From Mariniblastus sp. (lineage in GTDB: Bacteria; Planctomycetota; Planctomycetia; Pirellulales; Pirellulaceae), in NCBI GenBank assembly GCA_014237975.1, contig JABACA010000009.1, positions 1 through 64,000 of the forward strand: a DNA stretch of 64,000 nt. Direction: 5' to 3'. Below the pieces are notes generated by a model. It searched no databases. It saw only the letters and a list, made by a program, of their open reading frames with translations, and was not told the DNA's origin. Position 1 is the stretch's first letter. Each line of letters opens with the position of its first letter. Positions 36,802-46,114 of this stretch are shown here, piece by piece. The translations under genes and the position numbers were made by a program.

Positions 36802-38130
36802 ATGAGCAATCAGCAGGAAAATCGAGACGTTAAGCCAGCGGGCGCCGAGCGCAAGGCCGGGAGTAAAGGGTCGCTGCTTGTCATATTCCTGACGATTTTT
36901 ATCGATTTGCTTGGTTTCGGAATCGTATTGCCGCTGCTGCCGATTTATGCAGACCAATTTGCAACCGATTCTGGTGGTTGGGTCATCGGGCTATTGATGG
37001 CCAGTTTTTCGATCATGCAATTTCTGTTCGCTCCCATTTGGGGCGCGCTGTCCGATCGAATTGGACGGCGTCCCGTGATTATCATCGGACTGGTGGGTTC
37101 GGTCGTGTTCTACCTGCTGTTTGGTTTGGCAACCATTTATCGCAGCCTGCCCATGCTATTCGTAACCCGTATTGGGGCAGGGATTGCCGGGGCAACTGTA
37201 GCGACAGCCCAGGCCTACATCGCCGATACGACCGACAACGAGAATCGGGCTCGTGGGATGGCGTTGATCGGAATGGCTTTTGGATTGGGTTTTACCCTGG
37301 GGCCACTGTTTGCAGTTTTTGCCGTTCCAAGTGGCGACTCGAATCCTGGGCCTGGGCCCGGGTTTGTTGCTGCCGCGTTGTCTGCGGTTGCCTTGGGCAT
37401 GGCGATTTTCCTGTTGCCCGAATCGAGAGTGCCAGGAAAATCGGCAAGTGCCGTCAAGAAGTGGTGGGATGTCAAACGCCTGAAATTGGTCTTTGGAAAT
37501 CGAGCGATCGCCATTTTGTTAGCTGCTTTTTTCGTCTGCATTTTTTCGTTTGCCAATTTTGAAACCACGCTCAGCTTGTTGTTAAAGGGACCCTCGGATT
37601 TTCCGGATGCGCGTTTTCATTTTAGTTTCAAACACGTTTGTTACACGTTTGCCCTGATTGGATTTCTGGTAGCAGTGGTGCAAGGCGGGGTGGTCCGGCC
37701 GTTGACGAGATATGTTTCTCCGGCCAGGTTGGCGATCGTGGGCGCCTTCATTGAAGTGGTTGGGTTTTCGATTTTGACCTGGTCGATTCTCTTCGCTCCC
37801 CCGGAACAGGCGGTTACTTGGTTGTTTGTTTCACTGGTTGTCAGCGTGATCGGCTATGCTTGCCTACAGCCGAATCTTTACGCGATGTTGTCGCGCTGGT
37901 CCGATCCACAACGCCAAGGAGAGACGTTAGGCGTGGGGCAGAGCGTGAACGCTTTGGCCCGGATCTTCGGTTCCGGGCTCGGTATACCGATGCTCAAAGT
38001 GGTGCTTTTTTTGCCATACCTTGTCGCGGCCGTACTGATGTTTTTTGTCGTGGTATTGGTCTATTGGGCGGCCCGTATCGGTCGTGACTTTCAACCATCC
38101 GACAATTCGGATGATGAGTTATCCGTTTGA
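36802..38130 (+). CDS. MFS transporter (TetA/DHA1-like)
   Basis: This is a 12-helix major facilitator superfamily protein of 442 residues. The first helix ends in LLGFGIVLPLLPIYA and the loop 2-3 motif reads GALSDRIGRRPVI, matching the drug:proton antiporter (DHA1) consensus; ATVATAQAYIADTT and GMALIGMAFGLGFTLGP are also TetA-like. It could export a drug or a metabolite. An N-terminal polar segment of about 25 residues precedes the first helix. The downstream gamma-glutamyltransferase lies on the same strand, but a joint function is speculative. Confidence 0.88.
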   Translation: MSNQQENRDVKPAGAERKAGSKGSLLVIFLTIFIDLLGFGIVLPLLPIYADQFATDSGGWVIGLLMASFSIMQFLFAPIWGALSDRIGRRPVIIIGLVGSVVFYLLFGLATIYRSLPMLFVTRIGAGIAGATVATAQAYIADTTDNENRARGMALIGMAFGLGFTLGPLFAVFAVPSGDSNPGPGPGFVAAALSAVALGMAIFLLPESRVPGKSASAVKKWWDVKRLKLVFGNRAIAILLAAFFVCIFSFANFETTLSLLLKGPSDFPDARFHFSFKHVCYTFALIGFLVAVVQGGVVRPLTRYVSPARLAIVGAFIEVVGFSILTWSILFAPPEQAVTWLFVSLVVSVIGYACLQPNLYAMLSRWSDPQRQGETLGVGQSVNALARIFGSGLGIPMLKVVLFLPYLVAAVLMFFVVVLVYWAARIGRDFQPSDNSDDELSV

Positions 38131-38222
38131 AACGGCTTGCCACGGCACGGATAAAATGTTGATTTAACACCGCGAAGCGTCCACAATAACGTGTGGCATC
38201 TCATTCAGGTGAAGGAGTTTTC

Positions 38223-39980
38223 ATGAGTGGATTTTTCAAACGGTTTCCCGGTTCAGTACGTTTGGTTTGCAGGGCGTTGTTCTATCTTGGCGGCGCAATT
38301 GGATTGACAGCCGGATTCAGTATCCAATCCCTCGATGCGCAAGACCGGATTACGGGTCAGCCTTTTGCAACCCGGTCGGAAGTGATTGCCCAGAAAGGGA
38401 TGGCTGCCACCAGCCAACCCTTGGCAACGCAGGTTGCGCTGGACGTATTGAAACGTGGTGGGAATGCGATCGACGCTGCCATCGCCGCCAATGCGACACT
38501 GGGACTGATGGAACCAACGGGCAACGGTATTGGTGGCGATCTGTTTGCCATCGTCTGGATCGAGAAAGAGCAGAAACTGTATGGTTTGAATGCCAGTGGC
38601 CGTTCTCCGAACAGTTTGTCCTTTGAAAAACTGAAGGAACTGGTGGGCGATCGAGGGAGTATACCCGCATTGGGGCCGCTACCCGTGTCGGTACCTGGCT
38701 GTGTTGACGGTTGGTTTGAATTGCATGGCAAGTTTGGGTCCTTGCCTATGAAAGATATTCTTAGACCTGCGATTGATTATGCGCGGCAAGGATTTCCGGT
38801 GTCTGAGTTGATTGCCTATTACTGGAACCTGAGTCGAGGTTTGCGAAGGTTTCCAGGCTTTGCCGAGACATTTTTGCCTGGCGGAAATGCGCCTCGTAAA
38901 GGCGAGATTTTCAAAAATCCAATGCTGGCCAACACGTTGGAGAAAATCGCAAACGGGGGCCGTGACGCTTTCTATCAAGGGGAAATCGCCAAGACGATTG
39001 GTGAATTCATGAAACGAAACGGGGGATACTTGTCGTATGAAGATCTTGCTGCGCATCGCTCCCAATGGGTGGAGCCGGTTTCGGTGGATTACCACGGTTA
39101 CCAACTGTGGGAGTTGCCACCCAACGGACAGGGAATCGCCGCATTGCAAATCCTGTCCATCCTGAAGGGGTATGATCTACGAGGTGCCGGTTTTGGTAGT
39201 TTTAAACATATTCACTACTTTACCGAGGCCAAGAAGCTTGCCTTTGAAGACAGGGCCAAATTTTATGCCGACCCGGATTTCTTTGATTCTCCGGTTAACG
39301 AGTTGATTTCGGATGCCTATGGCCAACGTCGGCGGGAATTGATCCGGGAGAAGTCTGCCGGTCGCAGTTATCCACCCGGCAATCCCAACCTCGAATCGGG
39401 TGATACGATCTACCTGACCGTGGCCGACCAGCATCGCAACATGGTGTCACTCATCCAAAGTAATTACCGGGGAATGGGGTCGGGAATGTGTCCCGACGGC
39501 CTGGGTTTCTGTTTGCAGGACCGGGGAGAGTTGTTTGACCTGAAACCAGGTCGTGCCAATACCTACGCGCCGGGGAAGCGTCCTTTTCATACGATTATTC
39601 CAGCATTCGTTACACGAAACGGTAAGCCGTTTATGAGTTTTGGGGTGATGGGTGGGGCAACCCAGCCACAAGGCCATGCGCAAATTCTCATCAACATGGT
39701 TGATTTTGATATGAATCTTCAAGAGGCGGGTGACGCCCCGCGAATTTTGCATAGCGGTTCGTCACAACCGACCGGGGATCGCATGTCCGATGGTGGTACT
39801 CTTTCACTGGAAACGGGTTTTGACTACGGAGTGATACGCCAATTAATGAAAGCTGGACACCGTGTTGGTTACAACGTCGGTTCTTACGGGGGTTATCAAG
39901 GAATCATGTATGATGCGGAAAACGATGTCTATTACGGTGCCTCCGAATCTCGCAAAGACGGTCAAGCCGCCGGCTATTGA
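38223..39980 (+). CDS. ggt: Gamma-glutamyltransferase
   Basis: Secreted Ntn-hydrolase that cleaves or transfers gamma-glutamyl groups, for example from glutathione. A signal peptide covers about residues 1-40 (FYLGGAIGLTAGFS). GGNAIDAAIAANATLGLMEP is the family hallmark of the large subunit. Autocleavage should occur before the threonine at about 395 (TIYLTVAD, aligned with TTHYSVVD), giving large and small subunits. FMSFGVMGGATQPQGHAQILIN is the late conserved block. ATG 38223 has AAGGAG a few bases upstream, so the 10 residues before it in the track are not translated. Gene length is normal. Confidence 0.93.
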   Translation: MSGFFKRFPGSVRLVCRALFYLGGAIGLTAGFSIQSLDAQDRITGQPFATRSEVIAQKGMAATSQPLATQVALDVLKRGGNAIDAAIAANATLGLMEPTGNGIGGDLFAIVWIEKEQKLYGLNASGRSPNSLSFEKLKELVGDRGSIPALGPLPVSVPGCVDGWFELHGKFGSLPMKDILRPAIDYARQGFPVSELIAYYWNLSRGLRRFPGFAETFLPGGNAPRKGEIFKNPMLANTLEKIANGGRDAFYQGEIAKTIGEFMKRNGGYLSYEDLAAHRSQWVEPVSVDYHGYQLWELPPNGQGIAALQILSILKGYDLRGAGFGSFKHIHYFTEAKKLAFEDRAKFYADPDFFDSPVNELISDAYGQRRRELIREKSAGRSYPPGNPNLESGDTIYLTVADQHRNMVSLIQSNYRGMGSGMCPDGLGFCLQDRGELFDLKPGRANTYAPGKRPFHTIIPAFVTRNGKPFMSFGVMGGATQPQGHAQILINMVDFDMNLQEAGDAPRILHSGSSQPTGDRMSDGGTLSLETGFDYGVIRQLMKAGHRVGYNVGSYGGYQGIMYDAENDVYYGASESRKDGQAAGY

Positions 39981-40293
39981 TGCCCGATTGATTCGTCGAG
40001 ACATTGCGAATCGGATTTTTCGCCCTGGTGGACTCGCCTGTTTGACTATCCATAATGCAACAAATTAGAATGTGCTTTGTCATGAGCCTGGAAATCCCAA
40101 TAAGGGTTTAGTTCAGTCGATGCTTACGTCGGTACGGGCATAATGGAAACGGCTGCCTGCGTTTTTTATCCCAATCATCATCTCAAAAAAGTTGGGATAG
40201 ATTTTTAGATCTCCAGGAAATTTTGGATTGTCGTCATGTCCGCCAGTCGGTTGTTGTTTTGAGAAAATAGGCCGGTTTACCACCGGGTTTGAA
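39981..40293. other. Intergenic region before the PaaI-type thioesterase
   Basis: I see no gene, RNA or clear hairpin in these 313 bp. The short ORF at 39862-40068 is a shadow of the end of ggt. Confidence 0.5.
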
Positions 40294-40761
40294 ATGAATA
40301 AAAACCTGAGCTTGCAGGATCAATTTGCCCCCGCCTTGGCCTGTTTTGGTTGTGGCCCCTCGAACCCATTGGGATTGCAAATCAAGAGTTATGTCGATGG
40401 CGACAAAGTGATTGCCGATTTTTCACCCCAACCGCATCACCAAGCTTACGAAGGGATGGTCAACGGTGGAATCATCGGGGCATTATTGGACTGTCATATG
40501 AACTGGACCGCCGCATGGCATCTGATGACCAAACTGGGCCTGGACGTACCTCCCTGCACTGTGACGGCCAGCTATGGTGTTGAATTTGAGGCGCCCACTC
40601 CGCTTGATCGAACTTTGCGACTGGTTGCATGGGTAGTGGACAGCAGTGAACGAAGAGTCAATGTTCGAGCTACTCTGGGAGTGGATGATACGGCCACGGC
40701 AAAGGGTGAAGGGACGTTTGTTTCAGTTAAACCAGGGCATCCCGCCTACCATCGGTGGTAA
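40294..40761 (+). CDS. PaaI-family hotdog thioesterase
   Basis: A 155-residue hotdog-fold protein of the PaaI/4HBT family, which hydrolyses acyl-CoA thioesters. The first third has the paired cysteines ACFGCGPSNPLGLQI, a planctomycete variant of the opening. NGGIIGALLDCHMNW (about residues 70-84) is the helix that carries the catalytic region. I set the start at ATG 40294, as the 22 preceding residues have no ribosome site and no homology look. It is cytoplasmic. The substrate is unknown. It converges on the alpha/beta hydrolase gene. Confidence 0.75.
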   Translation: MNKNLSLQDQFAPALACFGCGPSNPLGLQIKSYVDGDKVIADFSPQPHHQAYEGMVNGGIIGALLDCHMNWTAAWHLMTKLGLDVPPCTVTASYGVEFEAPTPLDRTLRLVAWVVDSSERRVNVRATLGVDDTATAKGEGTFVSVKPGHPAYHRW

Positions 40762-40880
40762 CGAAGACAACAGGATCGGCAACGTCTCGTGAATTCCTGA
40801 CAGAGGGTTGGTTACCATGGTCTATCTCGATATCGCATCCAAGTGCAGCACGAGATAAGTCAAACGCGGCCGCCACGTTT

Positions 40881-41537
40881 TTATTTGAGGGTCAGAAACC
40901 AGCCAGATATTGCGCGAGCCAATTGATCAAATATGTCAATCTTAATGCTCCGTTTTCGTTTCAGTGTCTGATAACTGTGATCGCCCGTTTCAAGCCATTT
41001 AAATGTGGCCTTGCTGCCCAATGCAATCAGGGTTGGCTGGAGTAGATCGAACGTCATCATCTTGTCCCTGGTTCCACTGACAAACAGCATCGGAACAGTA
41101 ACTTGGGGCAGATGGATGGCCCGCTGATCGGACGGACTGCCGGGGGCATGCAACGGGTAGGAGCAAAAGAAAATTCCTTTTGCGTTAGGGATCGGTTCCG
41201 CGGCCGCCGCCATCGACGTCAACCGGCCGCCGAAAGAGTGCCCACCGGCAATCATTGGAATGCCAGGTGCCAGATCCTGGGCCGTTGCCGCCGCCTGTCG
41301 GATCGTCGAAAAGGAGACTTCCTGTGAGTCTCGCCCTCCGCCCCTTTCCATAAAGGGAAACTGGTACCGTAACGTTGCCAGGTTTTGTCGCACCAATGCG
41401 TCGGAAATGGCCTGTAGGTTGGCATGTTCCATACCCGCACCCGCACCGTGCGCCAGTGTTGCGATGCCAATCGGTTTGTCTGGCAGTTGAAGCAGTGCCG
41501 AAACGTCGCCGGCAGCATCGTGGGCCCTGAATTTCAA
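40881..41537 (-). CDS. Alpha/beta hydrolase (dienelactone hydrolase/KANL3-Tex30-like)
   Basis: This cytoplasmic hydrolase of 218 residues has LAHGAGAGMEH as its oxyanion-loop block and GGHSFGGRL with the nucleophilic serine. A late aspartate lies in FVSGTRDKMM and the histidine in ETGDHSY, completing a catalytic triad. The sequence is like the short Tex30/KANL3 type of alpha/beta hydrolases common in bacteria. The first start is TTG at 41537. It lies 24 bp downstream of prpC and is probably in the prpB-prpC transcript. Its role there is unknown. Confidence 0.75.
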   Translation of the reverse strand: MKFRAHDAAGDVSALLQLPDKPIGIATLAHGAGAGMEHANLQAISDALVRQNLATLRYQFPFMERGGGRDSQEVSFSTIRQAAATAQDLAPGIPMIAGGHSFGGRLTSMAAAAEPIPNAKGIFFCSYPLHAPGSPSDQRAIHLPQVTVPMLFVSGTRDKMMTFDLLQPTLIALGSKATFKWLETGDHSYQTLKRKRSIKIDIFDQLARAISGWFLTLK

Positions 41538-41561
41538 GCGTGAATGTTTTACGATAGCCTT

Positions 41562-42689
41562 TTATTCCCGCTCGCTCATCAAGGGATAGGTTGTCTCGTC
41601 GGGACCAATATACTCGGCGCCCGGCCGAATCAGACGATTGTTGCCGCGTTGCTCAAATACGTGTGCCGACCAACCACTGACTCGTGAGAGTACGAAAATC
41701 GGAGTAAACAGGGGAGTTGCAATCCCAAGGAAGTGGTAAACCAGGGCGCTGTAAAAATCCAGGTTTGGAAACAGTTTCTTTTCCCGCCACATGACTTGTT
41801 CAATCCGTTCCGAAACCGGATATAAAACGGCATCACCACATTCTTCCGACAGTCGTTTTGCCCAGCTCTTTACGATGTCATTTCGCGGGTCGGAAACGGT
41901 GTAAACACGGTGGCCAAATCCCATGATGAGAGACTTGTCCTCCAGCATTTTCATGATACCCGCTTCCGCCTCGTCGGGAGTCTGGAATTTCTCGATCAGT
42001 TCCATGGCTGCCTCATTGGCCCCCCCGTGCAACGGCCCGCGCAAGGTGCCGATGGCAGCCGTGATGGCCGAAAAAATATCGGACAGAGTGGCAGTGCATA
42101 CCCGGGCAGTAAACGTGGAAGCATTAAACTCGTGTTCCGCATAGAGTATCAGTGACACATCCATTGCCGTGACATGTGTCGCGGAGGGTTCCTGTCCACA
42201 CAATTTCTCCAGGAAATATCCGGCGATCGATGGTTGTGCGGACTCAAAATCGATTTCAACTCCCTCGTTGCAAAATCGATACCAGTACAGCAGCATGGAA
42301 GGCAGGCAGGCCAACAGTCGCTCTGCTTTGTCAGCCTGTTGTTCAAAAGCGGTTTCCGGTTCCAGTGCCCCCAGCATGGAACAGCCGGTACGCAAGACAT
42401 CCATGGGATGCGCAGCAGCCGGGATGGTTCGAAGTGTCTGCTTCAGTTCATCGGGTAGTGCCCTTTGGTTGATCAAACGGGAAACAAAATGGTCCAGATC
42501 CGTTTGATTGGGCAATTTGCCGTACAAAAGTAAGAACGCAACTTCTTCGAATGACGAATGCTCGGTCAAGTCGTGGATGGAGTATCCCCGGTAGAACAAC
42601 CCCTTGCCTTGCGCTCCGACCATCGCGATGCCGGTCTGGCCGGCAACAACCCCCGCCAGTCCACCCGTTTTCTTGTTCTTCACAGTCAT
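41562..42689 (-). CDS. prpC: 2-methylcitrate synthase (citrate synthase family)
   Basis: Condenses propionyl-CoA with oxaloacetate to 2-methylcitrate in the methylcitrate cycle. It belongs to the short citrate synthase type (375 residues). Conserved histidines lie in LHGGANEAAMELI and GFGHRVYTVSDPR, and the catalytic aspartate is expected near PNLDFYSALVYHFLG; the C-terminal RVSGWSAHVFEQ carries a CoA-binding segment. Its ATG overlaps the prpB stop by ATGA. Because of this pairing I call it a methylcitrate synthase. It may also make citrate, as many short forms do. Transcribed from prpB through to the alpha/beta hydrolase. Confidence 0.9.
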   Translation of the reverse strand: MTVKNKKTGGLAGVVAGQTGIAMVGAQGKGLFYRGYSIHDLTEHSSFEEVAFLLLYGKLPNQTDLDHFVSRLINQRALPDELKQTLRTIPAAAHPMDVLRTGCSMLGALEPETAFEQQADKAERLLACLPSMLLYWYRFCNEGVEIDFESAQPSIAGYFLEKLCGQEPSATHVTAMDVSLILYAEHEFNASTFTARVCTATLSDIFSAITAAIGTLRGPLHGGANEAAMELIEKFQTPDEAEAGIMKMLEDKSLIMGFGHRVYTVSDPRNDIVKSWAKRLSEECGDAVLYPVSERIEQVMWREKKLFPNLDFYSALVYHFLGIATPLFTPIFVLSRVSGWSAHVFEQRGNNRLIRPGAEYIGPDETTYPLMSERE

Positions 42690-43564
42690 GTTTTTTTTCG
42701 CCTGTTTATTATCTTGTCCATCTGTTCTTCATATCGCAAGTAATCAAGAACATCGTACAGTTCATCGCGGGTTTGCATGACGTCTAGAAGTTTATTCTGA
42801 CTTCCTGCCTGTCGAATCCCTCGATAGACGTTCATCGCTGCCAAACTCATTGCACGGAACGCAGACAACGGATAAAGAACCAGCTTTACACCAACGTCTC
42901 GAAGCTGGTCAATTTCCAGCAAGGGACTTTGTCCAAATTCTGTCATATTGGCCAGCACCGGAATTGAAATCGAATTGGTAAATCGCTTGTATTGTTCGAC
43001 GTCTCTGATCGCCTCGGCAAAAATCATGTCGGCACCAGCTTCTGCGTAACTTGCGCACCGTTCAATTGTGGCATCAACACCTTCGTTCGCCAAAGCGTCG
43101 GTGCGGGCCATAATCACAAAGGACGGGTCGATTCGTGCATCGACACAGGCATGAATTCGATCGACCATTTCATTTGTATCGACCAACGCTTTGCCGGGAC
43201 GGTGTCCACACCGTTTTGCCGATTGCTGATCTTCAATATGCATCGCCGCCGCGCCGGCAGCTTCAAATGCTCGCACGGTTCGGGCAATCGATAATGCGTG
43301 ACCCCACCCAGTATCTGCGTCGACCAGCAGAGGCAGGTCGGATGCAGAGACTATCCGCTGGATTTCCACGACAACATCCGACATGGAAGTCATCCCCAGA
43401 TCGGGCATCCCGAACGAAGCGTTGGCAACACCCGCCCCGGATAAGTAGATCGCGCGAAATCCGCATTTCTCAGCCAACAGTGCACAATAGGCATTGATGG
43501 TGCCTACCACTTGCAGGGGATTTTCTTCCTGAATTGCCTGCCGAAAATTTTGGCCTGGAGTCAT
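42686..43564 (-). CDS. prpB: Methylisocitrate lyase
   Basis: Cleaves 2-methylisocitrate to pyruvate and succinate, the last step of the methylcitrate cycle. The PEP mutase/isocitrate lyase fold is clear: AIYLSGAGVANASFGMPD at the start, DADTGWGHAL for the metal site, and the catalytic KRCGHRPGK. GADMIFAEAI and SIPVLANMTEFG follow. Length 292 is right for the family. ATG 43564 is the only sensible start. It heads a three-gene run with prpC and a hydrolase. No prpD or acnD-like gene is in the window, so the middle steps must be encoded elsewhere. Divergent from pckA. Confidence 0.93.
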   Translation of the reverse strand: MTPGQNFRQAIQEENPLQVVGTINAYCALLAEKCGFRAIYLSGAGVANASFGMPDLGMTSMSDVVVEIQRIVSASDLPLLVDADTGWGHALSIARTVRAFEAAGAAAMHIEDQQSAKRCGHRPGKALVDTNEMVDRIHACVDARIDPSFVIMARTDALANEGVDATIERCASYAEAGADMIFAEAIRDVEQYKRFTNSISIPVLANMTEFGQSPLLEIDQLRDVGVKLVLYPLSAFRAMSLAAMNVYRGIRQAGSQNKLLDVMQTRDELYDVLDYLRYEEQMDKIINRRKKT

Positions 43565-43905
43565 AAGATCGAGCGTCGATTAGACGGATATTGTTCGGCA
43601 GTATTGGAACGACATAAAGCGGCCGAGTTCATCTACACGGTAACACGTAATTTTATAACGAGCCATACGGGGTAGGTCAGGATAGCCAGGGTCGTTTTGG
43701 TTTCCCAGGAGTTAAAGATCTTTCGCGATTTCGTCCGCCGCGGGAAATAAATTTAAAGACAACGAATCGTCGGTTTCATAGTTTTTTGTAGGCAAACTGA
43801 CTTACAAATGCAGGATGATCTGGGTAGGCTAACCAGATTGTCCAACTCCAGAAGACGGGTTCCTTTTGGCAACAATCTTCCAACAAAACCAAACTCTTTT
43901 TAATC
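43565..43905. promoter_or_regulatory. Divergent control region between prpB and pckA
   Basis: These 341 bp hold no gene but must contain the promoters of both operons. A perfect 10-bp palindrome, AAAGATCTTT, lies at 43714-43723, about midway. A GC-rich short palindrome (CCGCCGCGG) lies some 15 bp further on. No clear -10/-35 pair could be chosen. Confidence 0.4.
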
Positions 43906-45510
43906 ATGGCTTCTGTTACAAAATCTCGTCTTGAATCCATTGCACATGGTTGTTTTCCCGCAGGCGTTCTTCACAACCCTGGCCCCGCGCGGTTGTATCA
44001 TGACGCCATTTTGTTTGATAACGGGCAAATCACCAGCTCCGGCGGGATTGCCAGTATGTCTGGCGAAAAGACTGGCCGCAGCCCGAAAGACAAACGCATC
44101 GTTGATCAACAGGAAGTTCATTCCGATGTCTGGTGGGGCGATATTAATATTCCCCTGATGAGTGAATCTTACGATCAGCTGCGGGAACAAGCTGTTTCGT
44201 TCTTGGAAAATTGTACTCGGCTGTATGTCGTGGATGCATTTGCTGGTTGGGATCCGGCTAGTCAAATCAAAGTCAGAATTATCTGTTCTCGGGCCTACCA
44301 TGCGTTGTTTATGCACAACATGCTGATTCGGCCGACGAGTGAGCAATTGGAAGATTTTGGCAAACCTGATTACGTCATTTACAACGCGGGGCAGGCGACG
44401 GCAGATCCGTCCATCGAGGGTGTAGAATCGGGAACATGTATTACCATTAATTTCAATCGCGGCGAAATGGTCATCATGGGCACCGAGTATGCCGGTGAAA
44501 TGAAAAAAGGCGTCTTTTCGATTATGAATTACTTGATGCCCAAGAACGAAATCATGTCCATGCACTGTTCAGCCAACGAAGGGGTGGCGAACCACGATGT
44601 GTCATTGTTTTTCGGGTTGTCGGGTACTGGCAAGACGACGTTATCTGCAGATCCCGAACGTCGACTGATTGGTGACGACGAACATTGTTGGAATGATTCC
44701 GGCGTGTTTAACATCGAGGGTGGGTGTTACGCTAAGTGTATTAATCTATCGGCCGCCAATGAGCCTGAGATCTATAACGCGATTCGGTTTGGTTCGATTC
44801 TTGAAAATACGGTTCAGGATCCCCTGACCCATCAAGTCGATTATTCCGACATCTCGGTGACCCCTAATACTCGGTGTTCTTACCCTATTGAATACATAGA
44901 AAATGCCAAAGTTCCCTGTGTTGGATCTCATCCAGCCAACATTGTTTTACTGACCTGTGATGCATTTGGCGTTTTGCCTCCCGTCAGTCAACTCACGCCA
45001 GGACAGGCGATGTACCATTTTATCAGTGGCTATACGGCCAAAGTTGCAGGTACCGAAGTCGGCGTGGACGAGCCCGAGGTGACATTCTCGGCTTGCTTCG
45101 GGGCGGCATTTCTGGTGTGGCACCCGATGAAATACGCCAGCCTGCTGGCAAGTAAAATGCTGAAGCACGGTGCAACGGCGTGGTTGGTTAACACGGGCTG
45201 GAGTGGTGGTGCCTACGGTGTGGGCGAGCGGATCCAATTAAAATATACGCGGGCCATCATCGATGCGATCCATGACGGGCAGTTGGCTGATGTCCAATTC
45301 GAGATTGATCCGCTTTTTGGTTTCTCGGTACCGACCTCATGTCCCAATGTTCCGGGCGAGATGTTAAACCCCCGGAATACATGGAGTGATAAGGCGTCTT
45401 ATGATGCGACGGCACAGAAACTGGCGATGGAATTCAAGCAGAATTTTAATCAATATGTTGATCAAGCTACGGAAGATGTAATTTCGGGTGGTCCGATTTT
45501 ACGGCAGTGA
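43906..45510 (+). CDS. pckA: Phosphoenolpyruvate carboxykinase (ATP)
   Basis: Converts oxaloacetate and ATP to PEP and CO2, the first committed step of gluconeogenesis. RSPKDK (residues 59-64) binds the substrate, and GLSGTGKTTLS (237-247) is the kinase-type P-loop. The metal-site block FFGLSGTG and the SADPERRLIGDDEH region follow. Length 534 fits the ATP-dependent type. Start ATG 43906 has no strong ribosome site. It is divergent from prpB-prpC, so C3 units such as propionate could be carried to sugars. A terminator-like hairpin lies just after the stop codon. Confidence 0.95.
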   Translation: MASVTKSRLESIAHGCFPAGVLHNPGPARLYHDAILFDNGQITSSGGIASMSGEKTGRSPKDKRIVDQQEVHSDVWWGDINIPLMSESYDQLREQAVSFLENCTRLYVVDAFAGWDPASQIKVRIICSRAYHALFMHNMLIRPTSEQLEDFGKPDYVIYNAGQATADPSIEGVESGTCITINFNRGEMVIMGTEYAGEMKKGVFSIMNYLMPKNEIMSMHCSANEGVANHDVSLFFGLSGTGKTTLSADPERRLIGDDEHCWNDSGVFNIEGGCYAKCINLSAANEPEIYNAIRFGSILENTVQDPLTHQVDYSDISVTPNTRCSYPIEYIENAKVPCVGSHPANIVLLTCDAFGVLPPVSQLTPGQAMYHFISGYTAKVAGTEVGVDEPEVTFSACFGAAFLVWHPMKYASLLASKMLKHGATAWLVNTGWSGGAYGVGERIQLKYTRAIIDAIHDGQLADVQFEIDPLFGFSVPTSCPNVPGEMLNPRNTWSDKASYDATAQKLAMEFKQNFNQYVDQATEDVISGGPILRQ

Positions 45511-45514
45511 TCTT

Positions 45515-45536
45515 AGCCGGATTCCCGGTTTTTTTT
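45515..45536 (+). terminator. Rho-independent terminator after pckA
   Basis: AGCCGG and CCGGTT form a 6-bp stem (one G-U pair) with a 4-base loop, followed by eight T. It lies before the thioesterase start at 45557, so it may partly separate the two genes. Confidence 0.65.
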
Positions 45537-45556
45537 ATTCATTGGAAATGTGCACG

Positions 45557-46075
45557 ATGAACAATAGAGCAACGGTCGCGATGAAGCAGTCGTTGGCGGT
45601 CCAGGAGAACATCGTTCTACCTGGTGATACGAATGCACATGATACGATGTTTGGCGGTTTGTTGATGAAACGCATTGACGAAACGGCCGCTATATCGGCT
45701 CGACGACATTGCCGTGGTGCTGTCGTTACTGCTTCGAATGATGGTGTTCACTTTCATCGACCGGTGCAGCGAGATGATATTGTTACCGTTACGTCGTACG
45801 TCTGTGGTGTGGGCACCAGCTCGATGGAGATTTTTGTCAAAATCATGACTGAAAATGCTTCGCGGAATGAACCGGGCCAAATTGCGGCAATCTCCTTTTT
45901 GACTTTTGTCGCCCTGGATGAAGCGGGGCGGCCGACCGAGGTTCCCGACGTCCAGCCGGAATCAATGGAAGAAAAAGCGGTTTCTGGAGAAGCCCAGGCC
46001 CGCAAGGAAACTCGCTTGAAGAAGCGTTTGGAAACGAATGACCTGATCTATGAATTGAATCGCTTGAACGACTGA
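45557..46075 (+). CDS. Acyl-CoA thioesterase (YciA/BACH-type hotdog)
   Basis: A 172-residue hotdog-fold thioesterase that hydrolyses acyl-CoA. The opening LPGDTNAHDTMFGGLLMKRIDETAA matches the YciA/BACH consensus with the catalytic Asp; FHRPVQRDDIVTV and SSMEIFVKIMTE follow as core strands. A charged C-terminal tail of about 40 residues is predicted helical. The start is ATG 45557 or 45548; the earlier residues in the track overlap the terminator and the end of pckA. It follows pckA closely, but the hairpin between them suggests partial uncoupling. It may help manage propionyl- or acyl-CoA pools, which is only inferred. Confidence 0.8.
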   Translation: MNNRATVAMKQSLAVQENIVLPGDTNAHDTMFGGLLMKRIDETAAISARRHCRGAVVTASNDGVHFHRPVQRDDIVTVTSYVCGVGTSSMEIFVKIMTENASRNEPGQIAAISFLTFVALDEAGRPTEVPDVQPESMEEKAVSGEAQARKETRLKKRLETNDLIYELNRLND

Positions 46076-46114
46076 AAGCGTCCACCCGTCAAGCGGGCTC
46101 CTGGAAAACCCCTG

